Assembly (NCBI GenBank): GCA_905233405.1
Contig: CAJOEG010000018.1
Span: 1 to 14,095, forward strand
Source: an uncultured Bacteroidales bacterium
GTDB taxonomy: Bacteria > Bacteroidota > Bacteroidia > Bacteroidales > ML635J-15
Reading direction: 5' to 3'
DNA length: 14,095 bases
Position numbers and translations under genes: made by a program. The notes beneath the pieces were generated by a model. It was not told the DNA's origin, searched no databases, and saw nothing but the letters and a program-made list of their open reading frames with translations. Positions 5,471 to 11,724 of the stretch are shown piece after piece; within the stretch, counting starts at the first letter, position 1, and every line of letters starts with the position of its first letter.

Positions 5471-5953
5471 CTATAGCACTTTCCTATCAATGTAGTTTAT
5501 GAGTTTTTTCTTGCGGCTTTCGAACTTTGCTTTGCGCTTGTCGATATCCTTTATGTTTTGTGTCTTGACAATGTCTGCTGCGTATTTGTTAACATATCCG
5601 ATTATTGTATAGCCGTCGGGGTAGGCAACGTCGTAAATTTCAGTTTCGCCATATCCGTCACCGTCGTAATCGTAGTATGTGGGTGAATATGTTCCGCAGC
5701 AGGTCTGGATGATGGTACGGCATGAGTCGCTGGTATGTTCGAGAGCCACAAAGCGTTCAATGTCTTCGTATTGGGCTGCTCTGTATGTCTCAATGTTCGT
5801 CTGCAAATGGTTGGTAAACGCACTGTATGCTCCAGCGTATTCCGGGCATTCCTCCTGCTTGAAATCGGTATTGCATGATGCAAAAAATATGGCAGTCAAC
5901 GCTATTATTGGAACTGCGTAATGCCCAAAGTTTCTTAATAGATTTGTTTTCAT
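5471..5953 (-). CDS. Cys-rich lipoprotein, paralogue B of a pair
   Basis: Unrecognised 160-aa lipoprotein with signal peptide and lipobox FASC (Cys27). It is paralogous to the protein at 1359-1862: EECPEY (34-39) against NECKEY, YRAAQYED against YKSATYDD, a C-rich middle (DSC, TCCGT), and near-identical ends IKDIDKRKAKFESRKKK against IKNIDRRKSKFEKCKKA, both finishing close to a KVL. Between middle and end, this copy carries a Tyr/Asp/Gly-rich insert (YYDYDGDGYGETEIYD), whose DYDGDGYGE resembles a calcium-binding DxDxDG loop; copy A lacks it. The start ATG 5953 follows a TAGATTTG box by 22 bp. The pair is split by about 3.6 kb and lies on opposite strands. Function unknown. Confidence 0.8.
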   Translation of the reverse strand: MKTNLLRNFGHYAVPIIALTAIFFASCNTDFKQEECPEYAGAYSAFTNHLQTNIETYRAAQYEDIERFVALEHTSDSCRTIIQTCCGTYSPTYYDYDGDGYGETEIYDVAYPDGYTIIGYVNKYAADIVKTQNIKDIDKRKAKFESRKKKLINYIDRKVL

Positions 5954-5975
5954 GGCTAAATCTTTTTTGTTTCGA

Positions 5976-5983
5976 CAAATCTA
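5976..5983 (-). promoter_or_regulatory. -7 box (TAGATTTG) of lipoprotein B
   Basis: TAGATTTGTCG on the minus strand, 22 bp from ATG 5953, fits TAnnTTTG. It resembles the start region of paralogue A: CTTT before the box and GAAACA after it occur in both. Confidence 0.5.
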
Positions 5984-6056
5984 AAGAAATATGGCATTGG
6001 TGTGATTTAATTAAAGACTAATGTAAAGTTAAATTGATGTGAATGTGTTAAAAGGG

Positions 6057-6104
6057 CTAGCAGGCTAACAGGCTTGCTGTCTGGCGGTCTACTGGTCTTG
6101 CGCC
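6057..6104. repeat. Six 8-bp tandem units (CTAACAGG/CTTGCTGT type)
   Basis: Units are CTAGCAGG, CTAACAGG, CTTGCTGT, CTGGCGGT, CTACTGGT, CTTGCGCC. They are the same family as the long tract at 7436-7609. Two GTTTCTAA-type octamers follow at 6106-6121 and a GCCTACGGCGTTTCT element at 6122-6136. Confidence 0.8.
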
Positions 6105-6182
6105 CGTTTCTAAGTTTCTATGCCTACGGCGTTTCTGGGTTTAACGTTGTTTGAAGTTGGCTTTTCGCCTTTCAGCCTTTCA

Positions 6183-7367
6183 TTATGGTTCCGATATGTA
6201 AATAATCTTACAGTCTTTATTGTCGCGTTCCTCAACCTTTATTCCGTATTGTTCGTAAAGATGTGGGATCAGTTTTTCCATATCAATTTGCCAGTATGAT
6301 TCTATTTTGTTTGAAATCTTAATGTTTTCACAGCCGTCGTCAAGCACAAAAAAGGTTCTGTATGCGTTTCGTAAATTTTTCACAAAATTGTCCATTGTGT
6401 TTTCGTATTCTCCACTTACGACCAACCTAGAAGTGTCGGTTATTTTCAGGTGGTATATTTTTTCTGGAATAACAGTGTCGAGTCTTAACCCGGTTTGCTG
6501 CACAAATTCATCGAAAAGTTGCCAGCCATGAATTGGTTTAGTGCTGTCGTTGGCTGTTGCGCAATAGCAATAGTGGTTGTATCTTGAAACCAACGGATAG
6601 TACATTATATCTTTTTTGTAACTTCTTGTTAGTTTGTATGCTACAGTAGGTAAGCATCCCGTGCGAACAATGTCTCCTTCGTCCAAATGGTCCATTTGTT
6701 CATCGAACATTGATATTTCCGTAAGTTTGGCGGTATGGATTTCGTCGTTTATTTCGAATGTGTAGTCGGTAACAAAGAAATACGACAATACAAATGCTAG
6801 CAGATTGTTGGCGAAATGGAGCACAATGCCATAAATGAAACGGAATCGCAATGCCACATAGCAGATAATCAATGCTAATCCAAGTCTGTCGAAAAATGCC
6901 AGAACAGCAAACCATCCGCTTTCGTTCTGGTAATGTGCAAGCGAAAACAAAATGCTCGTCACCAAGATGCGAAGGAATTGTATCAGGTCCTTGTGCTTGT
7001 CGCCTTTGAAAATGCAAAACAGGAAGAGCAGAACTACAAATGTAACGCAGGTTAGAATTATGCTGTAAATAGTGAAATATGTGAAAGCCGTAATTGCAAC
7101 CAATGAAAAGTATTTCCAGAACTTGCTTTTCATCGTCCAGCTTCTGTAGCTAAATTCCTCTACGACAGGGGCGAAAAGCAATGTCATTATCAGCATAAGC
7201 AATGGCATTTCGTCGATAAGTAGATTCATAAAACTGCTGGAATCTATCAATGTTTGCGTTTCGCCTGCAAAAAGCGGATAAATGCTGGTGCCAATAATGC
7301 CTAAAACCAACAAAACAAGACCAGGAACAAGGCAATGGCGATTAAGATTGAACGAAAACTCCTTCAT
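6183..7367 (-). CDS. CPBP-family intramembrane protease with long C-terminal extension
   Basis: 394-aa membrane protein (PF02517 type, the family of Rce1 and bacteriocin-processing proteases). The catalytic signature is complete: EE-x3-R (E70, E71, R75 in VVEEFSYRSW), F-x3-H (F141, H145 in FSLAH) and H-x3-N (H184, N188 in HFANN). About six membrane segments lie between residues 12 and 205. Residues 206-394 form a soluble extension that is not part of the usual protease; its end (MEKLIPHLYEQYGIKVEE) has a helix-strand pattern but I do not recognise it. Start: ATG 7367 is preferred over an in-frame TTG at 7394, which lies in the -7 box of a consensus promoter. Substrate unknown; the adjacent lipoprotein is a possible partner only by position. 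Confidence 0.85.
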   Translation of the reverse strand: MKEFSFNLNRHCLVPGLVLLVLGIIGTSIYPLFAGETQTLIDSSSFMNLLIDEMPLLMLIMTLLFAPVVEEFSYRSWTMKSKFWKYFSLVAITAFTYFTIYSIILTCVTFVVLLFLFCIFKGDKHKDLIQFLRILVTSILFSLAHYQNESGWFAVLAFFDRLGLALIICYVALRFRFIYGIVLHFANNLLAFVLSYFFVTDYTFEINDEIHTAKLTEISMFDEQMDHLDEGDIVRTGCLPTVAYKLTRSYKKDIMYYPLVSRYNHYCYCATANDSTKPIHGWQLFDEFVQQTGLRLDTVIPEKIYHLKITDTSRLVVSGEYENTMDNFVKNLRNAYRTFFVLDDGCENIKISNKIESYWQIDMEKLIPHLYEQYGIKVEERDNKDCKIIYISEP

Positions 7368-7391
7368 GTTATTGATTACTAAAATTTTGAG

Positions 7392-7423
7392 CAAAGGTAA
7401 GAAATGTGTTTTATATATGCAAA
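7392..7423 (-). promoter_or_regulatory. Consensus Bacteroidota promoter (TTTG-N20-TACCTTTG) of the CPBP gene
   Basis: TTTG (7423-7420), 20-bp spacer, TACCTTTG (7399-7392) on the minus strand. The leader to ATG 7367 would be about 24 bp. The box fixes the gene start downstream of 7392. Confidence 0.75.
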
Positions 7424-7435
7424 TGTGAGAATGGG

Positions 7436-7609
7436 CTAACGGTCTGACAGGCTCGCAGTCTAACAGTCTAACGGTCTTGCTGTCTGACGGTCTTGCTGTT
7501 TTGCAGTCCGCTCGACAGGTCCTCCGTTAGACAGGTCTTCTGCCCGACAGGTCTTCCGTTAGACAGGTCTTCCGTTGGACAGATCCTCCGTTAGACAGGT
7601 CTTCCGTTT
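7436..7609. repeat. Long octamer-period repeat tract, about 22 units
   Basis: The whole 174 bp can be cut into 8-bp units. The first ten are CTAACGGT, CTGACAGG, CTCGCAGT, CTAACAGT, CTAACGGT, CTTGCTGT, CTGACGGT, CTTGCTGT, TTTGCAGT, CCGCTCGA. From 7514 the units pair into a clean 16-bp repeat, GACAGGTCTTCCGTTA, in six copies (7514-7609) with one to five differences. The last copy runs into the stop codon of the lipoprotein gene at 7608. There are no spacers, so it is not a CRISPR array. Confidence 0.9.
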
Positions 7610-8300
7610 ACATCCATACCCCAATTTTTATTTTGTAGAAACCGTCTTCGAGTTCTGGTGGGTAAAGGACATAATGTGTTTCGAAGGAATCTTCATCGTA
7701 TTTTGTGTCGATGTAAAGTTCTCCGTTGTTTTTGTTTACGTAGTAGGTTTTGCCGTCGTATTTAAAAGGTTTATGATTTGCAGTCCTGTTGTAGAAACTA
7801 TCGGCATCGTCCTTGTTGGCGAAGTACAGGTATGGATTGGTAGATGTGTCAAGGTTGAGTTCGTAATAGCAGGAATGTTTACTGGTGCTTATCAGGTTGT
7901 AGCCGAAATCTTTCTTGTCGCCCTTTTCGATTTCTCTGCCATAGACGATTCTCTCTTCGCCAACATCACCATCTGTACTTTCTATTTCTTCTTTGTAAAT
8001 GAATGTCAGGCCGCCATTTTGTACAATTTTTGCTGCGCCATAATGCTCCAGTAGGTCGAGCAGGTCTTCGATGCTGAATTTTTTGCAGAATTGTTCGGCT
8101 TCTTCGTCTCGTTTCTGCTGTTCTGCGGTTTCGCGTTCCTCGTTCAGCTTTGCCTCGGCTTCGGCTTTCTGTATCGAATCTTGTCGAGCCATTTCAAGCG
8201 AATCCACAGCGGTTTCGTCTTTTTGTTCACCATTGTTTGCCTGGTTGCAACTTATTGCCAGCAACATACATAAGGCAATTATCCATGAATTTTTTCTCAT
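7608..8300 (-). CDS. Lipoprotein with charged coiled-coil segment, unknown
   Basis: 230-aa lipoprotein: signal MRKNSWIIALCMLLAISC with Cys18. Residues 28-70 are highly charged and heptad-like (DSLEMARQDSIQKAEAEAKL, then EERETAEQQKRDEEAEQF), a likely coiled coil or extended stalk. The rest (about 75-230) is a Tyr- and Asp-rich beta domain with GLTFIYKEEI, YYVNKNNGELYID and GFYKIKIGVW. No known domain recognised. ATG 8300 is preceded by a TATCTTTG box at 28 bp. The stop codon lies inside the octamer repeat tract, so expansion or loss of repeat units could change its last residues. It stands upstream of the CPBP protease on the same strand, but that gene has its own promoter. Confidence 0.75.
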   Translation of the reverse strand: MRKNSWIIALCMLLAISCNQANNGEQKDETAVDSLEMARQDSIQKAEAEAKLNEERETAEQQKRDEEAEQFCKKFSIEDLLDLLEHYGAAKIVQNGGLTFIYKEEIESTDGDVGEERIVYGREIEKGDKKDFGYNLISTSKHSCYYELNLDTSTNPYLYFANKDDADSFYNRTANHKPFKYDGKTYYVNKNNGELYIDTKYDEDSFETHYVLYPPELEDGFYKIKIGVWM

Positions 8301-8327
8301 TGTTTTTAGTGTTTAGTTAATATGGCA

Positions 8328-8335
8328 CAAAGATA
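8328..8335 (-). promoter_or_regulatory. -7 box (TATCTTTG) of the coiled-coil lipoprotein
   Basis: TATCTTTG on the minus strand, about 27 bp before ATG 8300, fits TAnnTTTG. No TTTG at 19-21 bp further up; that position is in the TACGATT repeat. Confidence 0.5.
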
Positions 8336-8344
8336 AAAGGAATT

Positions 8345-8372
8345 TACGATATACGAAGTACGATTTACGATT
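8345..8372. repeat. Four 7-bp tandem units (TACGATT)
   Basis: TACGATA, TACGAAG, TACGATT, TACGATT. It lies in the divergent gap between the lipoprotein and the toxin-antitoxin pair. Two units of the same type occur at 1082-1095. Confidence 0.8.
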
Positions 8373-8432
8373 GGTGGCAATGGAGATTTGCAGATTTTAA
8401 ATATTTGTGTGCGGAAATTCGGATTATTTGTG

Positions 8433-8440
8433 TATCTTTG
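8433..8440 (+). promoter_or_regulatory. -7 box (TATCTTTG) of the toxin-antitoxin pair
   Basis: TATCTTTGC, 26 bp before ATG 8467. A TTTG occurs 25 bp further up, outside the usual 19-21 bp spacing. Confidence 0.5.
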
Positions 8441-8466
8441 CAAGCAAAACGATATTGGAAAGAGAT

Positions 8467-8631
8467 ATGGAAATGAACAATAATACAATAGTTCCTGAAA
8501 AAAAGGCTTGCAGAACGCAAGTGCAGGAAAATATTGCCAAAACACCAGAAAGCGAACTGATGTCGGTGGAAGAATACTTTGGACTGTTGAGACAAAGGGT
8601 TAACGAGCGTTATGACAGTTTACAAGGTTAG
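8467..8631 (+). CDS. Small antitoxin-like protein of a ParE/RelE-type module
   Basis: 54-aa acidic/polar protein: MEMNNNTIVPEKKACRTQ at the start, then SELMSVEEYFGLLRQRVNERY at the end. The MSVEEYF..L...V..RY pattern is what short Bacteroidota antitoxins carry as the toxin-binding helix. It overlaps the downstream toxin by 20 bp, the usual order (antitoxin first). There is little room for a DNA-binding domain: the N-terminal 30 residues are probably disordered, so autoregulation may need another mode. ATG 8467 is chosen because it follows GGAAAGAGAT and a -7 box at 8433; in-frame codons further up lie in the promoter. Confidence 0.7.
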   Translation: MEMNNNTIVPEKKACRTQVQENIAKTPESELMSVEEYFGLLRQRVNERYDSLQG

Positions 8632-8920
8632 AATGCACCATTCCGCCTTGCGCGACCTGGACGAACTGGAACTTTTCTTGCTTTCTGTGATGTCGCGTTC
8701 GGGGGCAAACAAGTACATTGATATAATGATGGCAGAAGTGGAATCGCTGTCCATTTTTGCTTGTTTATACCGTCCGAGCCAGATGCTTGATATTCGTAGT
8801 TATCATCCGCAAGCCCGACGAATGGTTTCCCACAACAGACGGTGGGTTTATATTTTCCATATCGAAGGTGATACTGTAATCGTTGACCGAATCAGACCTG
8901 CCAAAACGATAGTACAATAA
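8612..8920 (+). CDS. ParE/RelE-superfamily toxin
   Basis: 102-aa protein with the RelE/ParE layout: strand TVYKVRMHHSALRDLDELELF (a YKV...A..DL.E...F start), two helices to about residue 50 with a MAEVESLSIF segment before the cross-strand region, then strands IRSYHPQARRMVSHNRRWVYIFHIEGDTVIVDRI. The YIFHIEGDTVIV..I ending matches the IFYRVDGDTVYI..V pattern of ParE toxins. Targets differ in the family (gyrase or ribosomal mRNA) and cannot be told from sequence. The start overlaps the antitoxin gene by 20 bp. The pair faces the CotH gene tail to tail. Confidence 0.78.
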   Translation: MTVYKVRMHHSALRDLDELELFLLSVMSRSGANKYIDIMMAEVESLSIFACLYRPSQMLDIRSYHPQARRMVSHNRRWVYIFHIEGDTVIVDRIRPAKTIVQ

Positions 8921-8923
8921 AAA

Positions 8924-8946
8924 AAAGACGGCATTCTATCGTCCCA
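8924..8946 (-). terminator. Weak possible terminator behind the CotH gene
   Basis: On the minus strand GACG, nine bases, CGTC and then eight Ts. The stem is only 4-5 bp, so this is marginal. It would sit between the convergent CotH and toxin genes. Confidence 0.3.
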
Positions 8947-8992
8947 GCCGAGCAGTCAGGCTGTCAGACTGTGAGCCTGTTTGCCTTTTAGC
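8945..8992. repeat. Octamer-period repeat, six units
   Basis: CAGCCGAG, CAGTCAGG, CTGTCAGA, CTGTGAGC, CTGTTTGC, CTTTTAGC. This is a decayed relative of the CTAACGGT/CTTGCTGT tracts at 6057 and 7436, in the convergent gap between the toxin and CotH genes. Confidence 0.65.
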
Positions 8993-9008
8993 CCAATTTA
9001 ATCTTATT

Positions 9009-10307
9009 CTATTCAAAATCACCACAGTTGCCCATCTTGGACAAATCAATATCAGTGCAATCTATAAGTTTTTGATTCTCTAATTCCTGTGCTTCCCAAG
9101 TTGATGGTATAGTTCCGTCAATTTGTCCCAAAACCGACAATGCACGCTTGTTCAGAACCTTTTCCAACATCTGTACTGCTTCGTGGAACTGCCCGTTGTT
9201 GTAAAACGCATTGGCTTCCTTTCCAGCAAAATCGCCAATCTCCTGCTTGACAGTTGATGCGGTACGCTCAAAAACACCATTCTGGACATAGTCAACGCAA
9301 AGCATTTTGAGATATTTATAGTATGCCGCTTTGTAATCCTTATTATTAAGCAGATTCATAAAGAAGGAGCATTTTTCTATGTTGCAGGAAAAAGGAATAT
9401 CAATTGGAAAATTAACAACTTTTACCCCTTCCTGAAAATTGAGTTCCCTTTCTGCGTTACGGACACTATCAAGTTGTTCGGCACTAAGTGATGCCAAATA
9501 TCTTTCTCTTTCAGCAATGTAAGTGGCAAAATCTTCAAATTCCTCGTCGCCTTCCTCTTCTCCGCCATCGTCCTGGTAACCTCCCCAAGCAAGATTGTAA
9601 TCCCACGGAATAAGGTTTATTCTGCCATCGGATTCCCGCAGGAAGTAGTTGTGTTCGTTTCCACCCGTCAGTCCGTCAAAGTTAACGACCATAGTCTGCA
9701 ATGCCATATATTTCAACACATTATCCACATCAATATACTTTTCAATGTCAATTCCGGTCGCAACACTTTTTAATGCTTTTATCACATTTCGCAATGATTC
9801 CTCACCACCATTTATCTTGGCTTCGTCTCCTATGCCGGCATAATCGGCAATGTTGTCGCCTGTGTATGTTAAATTGTGATACGGTTTGTACAGGTTTGTC
9901 GGGGCAAAAGGATAATTTCTCTTGCAAAAGTTCTTGTCGACAGGCTCTACAACCAGATAACATCCGAAATACTTGCCGTTGAGCGTTATGGAAGCATAGT
10001 TGCACAAAGGTGTCGGCAGTCCTAGGTATCTGCTCATATCGTATGCTATGACATCTTTCATCTGCGTGGCATCGCCAATGTTGTTGTTGAGCATCAGTTT
10101 TGATAAGCCGTGATATTTCTGCCCCTTTACATATTTGTTCAGCTTGACAACGAAACTATACCTGTCCGATTTCATTGCAAAAACATCCTCCAGGCTGCTT
10201 GCTCCTTTTGCACGGATTCCAACATTATCGAACCGCTCCGCATTTATTGTGACAGAACAACGGCAGTATTCCTTCTTTTCCGGATTTTGTAACAAATTTT
10301 GCCACAC
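9009..10307 (-). CDS. CotH-family protein (kinase-like fold), main part
   Basis: Extracytoplasmic CotH-like protein (PF08757); CotH of Bacillus is a protein kinase of spore coat proteins, while roles in Bacteroidota are unknown. Residues numbered from the GTG at 10307. The domain is complete: YCRCSVTINAERFDNVGIRAKG (14-35) with the VGIR.KG.SSL signature, SFVVKLNKY, LMLNNN (71-76), LGLPTP, GKYFGCYLVVEPVDKNF (111-127), NYFLRESDGRINLIPWDYN (220-238) with catalytic-type D236. An acidic insert (GGEEEGDEEFEDF) and a helical tail of about 150 residues follow. The frame really opens at 10325 (IDIPEDVW); its signal peptide is in another frame just upstream, so the gene is split by a frameshift. Confidence 0.82.
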   Translation of the reverse strand: MWQNLLQNPEKKEYCRCSVTINAERFDNVGIRAKGASSLEDVFAMKSDRYSFVVKLNKYVKGQKYHGLSKLMLNNNIGDATQMKDVIAYDMSRYLGLPTPLCNYASITLNGKYFGCYLVVEPVDKNFCKRNYPFAPTNLYKPYHNLTYTGDNIADYAGIGDEAKINGGEESLRNVIKALKSVATGIDIEKYIDVDNVLKYMALQTMVVNFDGLTGGNEHNYFLRESDGRINLIPWDYNLAWGGYQDDGGEEEGDEEFEDFATYIAERERYLASLSAEQLDSVRNAERELNFQEGVKVVNFPIDIPFSCNIEKCSFFMNLLNNKDYKAAYYKYLKMLCVDYVQNGVFERTASTVKQEIGDFAGKEANAFYNNGQFHEAVQMLEKVLNKRALSVLGQIDGTIPSTWEAQELENQKLIDCTDIDLSKMGNCGDFE

Positions 10308-10311
10308 ATCT

Positions 10312-10461
10312 TCAGGAATATCTATTTAACTTCCCAATCTGAAAAAGAGCCTCTTCATAACTTTGCCATTGTGGGGCAGGTGCATCCTTTCCCATCTGGC
10401 TCTGTGCAAATGCCGAAAAGCCAAGAATGGCAAAAATGATTATGGCTGCTATCTTTTTCAT
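10312..10461 (-). pseudogene. Signal peptide end of the CotH gene, out of frame
   Basis: ATG 10461 opens MKKIAAIIIFAILGFSAFAQ (a standard signal peptide), continues MGKDAPAPQWQSYEEALFQI and stops at TGA 10314-10312 after GKLNRYS. CotH-type proteins typically have a short ALF segment and then a strand of the IDI type; that strand, IDIPEDVWQNLL, appears in the overlapping frame. One extra base or two missing bases around 10312-10328 would join the two parts into one protein of about 480 residues. A TACATTTG box lies 25 bp upstream of the ATG. Confidence 0.75.
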
Positions 10462-10486
10462 TAGGCAATGTTTTTTTGGTAAAACG

Positions 10487-10494
10487 CAAATGTA
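10487..10494 (-). promoter_or_regulatory. -7 box (TACATTTG) of the CotH gene
   Basis: TACATTTGCG on the minus strand, 25 bp before ATG 10461. It supports 10461 as the true gene start and hence the frameshift reading. Confidence 0.5.
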
Positions 10495-10542
10495 GGGAAA
10501 ATATTTTCATATTGGCATTGGTTTTGTATAACGATAAAATAT

Positions 10543-10550
10543 TATTTTTG
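10543..10550 (+). promoter_or_regulatory. -7 box (TATTTTTG) of the CWxIT repeat gene
   Basis: TATTTTTGCG, 34 bp before ATG 10585. TTTG lies 16 bp and ATTG 22 bp further up, neither at ideal spacing. The gene is divergent from CotH. Confidence 0.5.
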
Positions 10551-10584
10551 CGACACATTAATTTAAATTTAAATAAGTATAATT

Positions 10585-11253
10585 ATGAAGAATGTTTTTT
10601 CACTAGCACTATGTATGGCATTGGCATTTGTTGCTTTTAATGCGTTTGGTCAAAAGCCAAATAAACCTGTTACAGGGACATCTACAACTGTAGCACAGCA
10701 AAGTTCAAATTCTCTTAATATCAAGCCAGAGAATAAGAAACCAGCATGTTGGATGATTACGGGCAAGAATGGCGATATTGAATATCGTTGGGATACAGAA
10801 GCCAATGTTAGGCAGTGGATTAATGAAATGCGTACTCAGCACAACGAAATATATGAGTACACTGCAAGTACAGCAAAGGATATTAATGCTTGCGACGCCA
10901 AGAACGAGAAGCAGAATCCAAAGAAATGCTGGAAAATTACAGCAACTAAAAACGGGCAGGGGTTAGAGCAGTATCTATGGTCAACCGAAACTGTTGCACG
11001 ACGCAAGGTCGCATCTCTGCAAGACAATGGCTATCAGCGGGCAAAATATGAAGAAACTTCTGCCAGTGACGAAAATTCGTGCGGAGCAGTTGAGACAGAA
11101 CCTTCGTGCTGGGAAATTACCATTGGCAACGCCGTTTCGTTTTACTGGGGATTCGAGGCAGATGTGCAGGCTATTGTAAACGAAGCAAGAAATTCGGGAC
11201 AGTCGGCAACTTACAAAAAGACAAATCAGTCTAAGGATTCGTGCATAAAATAA
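10585..11253 (+). CDS. Secreted protein of three tandem CWxIT repeats
   Basis: 222-aa exported protein, not recognised. Signal peptide 1-22 (VFSLALCMALAFVAFNAFG). After a Thr/Ser/Gln-rich linker come three repeats of about 50-60 residues, starting ACWMIT (54), KCWKIT (114) and SCWEIT (174). Each has the plan C-W-x-I-T, a Gly-containing turn, an aromatic strand (YRW, YLW, FYW), a helix with TEANV / TETVA / FEADV, a Tyr about 20 residues later (YEYT, KYEET, TYKKT) and a closing Cys before a linker (C103, C166, C220). The Cys pairs C55-C103, C115-C166 and C175-C220 probably form one disulfide per repeat. No lipobox and no type IX sorting domain is seen. It ends in an intrinsic terminator. Confidence 0.8.
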   Translation: MKNVFSLALCMALAFVAFNAFGQKPNKPVTGTSTTVAQQSSNSLNIKPENKKPACWMITGKNGDIEYRWDTEANVRQWINEMRTQHNEIYEYTASTAKDINACDAKNEKQNPKKCWKITATKNGQGLEQYLWSTETVARRKVASLQDNGYQRAKYEETSASDENSCGAVETEPSCWEITIGNAVSFYWGFEADVQAIVNEARNSGQSATYKKTNQSKDSCIK

Positions 11254-11280
11254 GGGATATACGGTTATAATATATTAGAT

Positions 11281-11307
11281 AAAAAGTGGCTGAGGCCACT
11301 TTTTTTT
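11281..11307 (+). terminator. Intrinsic terminator behind the CWxIT repeat gene
   Basis: AAAAAGTGGC, loop TGAG, GCCACTTTTT, then more Ts: a 10-bp perfect stem with a 4-base loop and a U-run, 27 bp behind the stop codon at 11253. The A-run on the other side could make it bidirectional, although no minus-strand gene ends here. Confidence 0.85.
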
Positions 11308-11724
11308 GTCAATTTCAAATCAGCTTGTTTATTTGTTCAACGTCTCGCATCCGTACAGAAAGATAGAAATGGTTTATGGGCATTGAAAATTGACTTTTTG
11401 TAACATCTGTTTGCTTGCCGAGCCAAGGTTTAAATGGCTTGTAAATATGTTGCATACAAATAATCTATAATTGTTTTTGTTTTATTGTTTGTTGGCAATC
11501 AGTGTGTTATAAAAAATATTAACAAAACTTAAAAATAATTAACAAACATTCGTATTTTTTTATTTATTTTGCGATTCTATATTGCGTAAAATGTTATAAA
11601 TGTTGAACTTAAAAAAAATATGAAAAAAAATTGAAAAATTTTTAAAATCCCAGGCAACGAAATCGACTTTTCAGTTGTCATAGGGGTAGAAGGAAAAATT
11701 ATTAATTAGTAAAAAATAAGGAAT
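11308..11724. other. 417-bp AT-rich gap, probable leader of the surface-protein operon
   Basis: No open frame of merit. The second half is very AT-rich with A- and T-runs. A near-match to the -7 box (TTATTTTG, 11564-11571) could start a leader of about 150 bp. Within it, CAACGAAA and TTTCAGTTG (about 11656-11679) can pair with one bulged A. AAGGA at 11718-11722 is a plausible ribosome binding site, unusual in this window. Confidence 0.4.

Noticed and set aside
7392..7394. TTG as start of the CPBP gene
   Set aside because: It lies in the TACCTTTG -7 box; ATG 7367 fits a normal leader.
7436..7609. CRISPR-like appearance of the direct repeats
   Set aside because: The units are contiguous at 8/16 bp with no spacers, and no cas gene is near.
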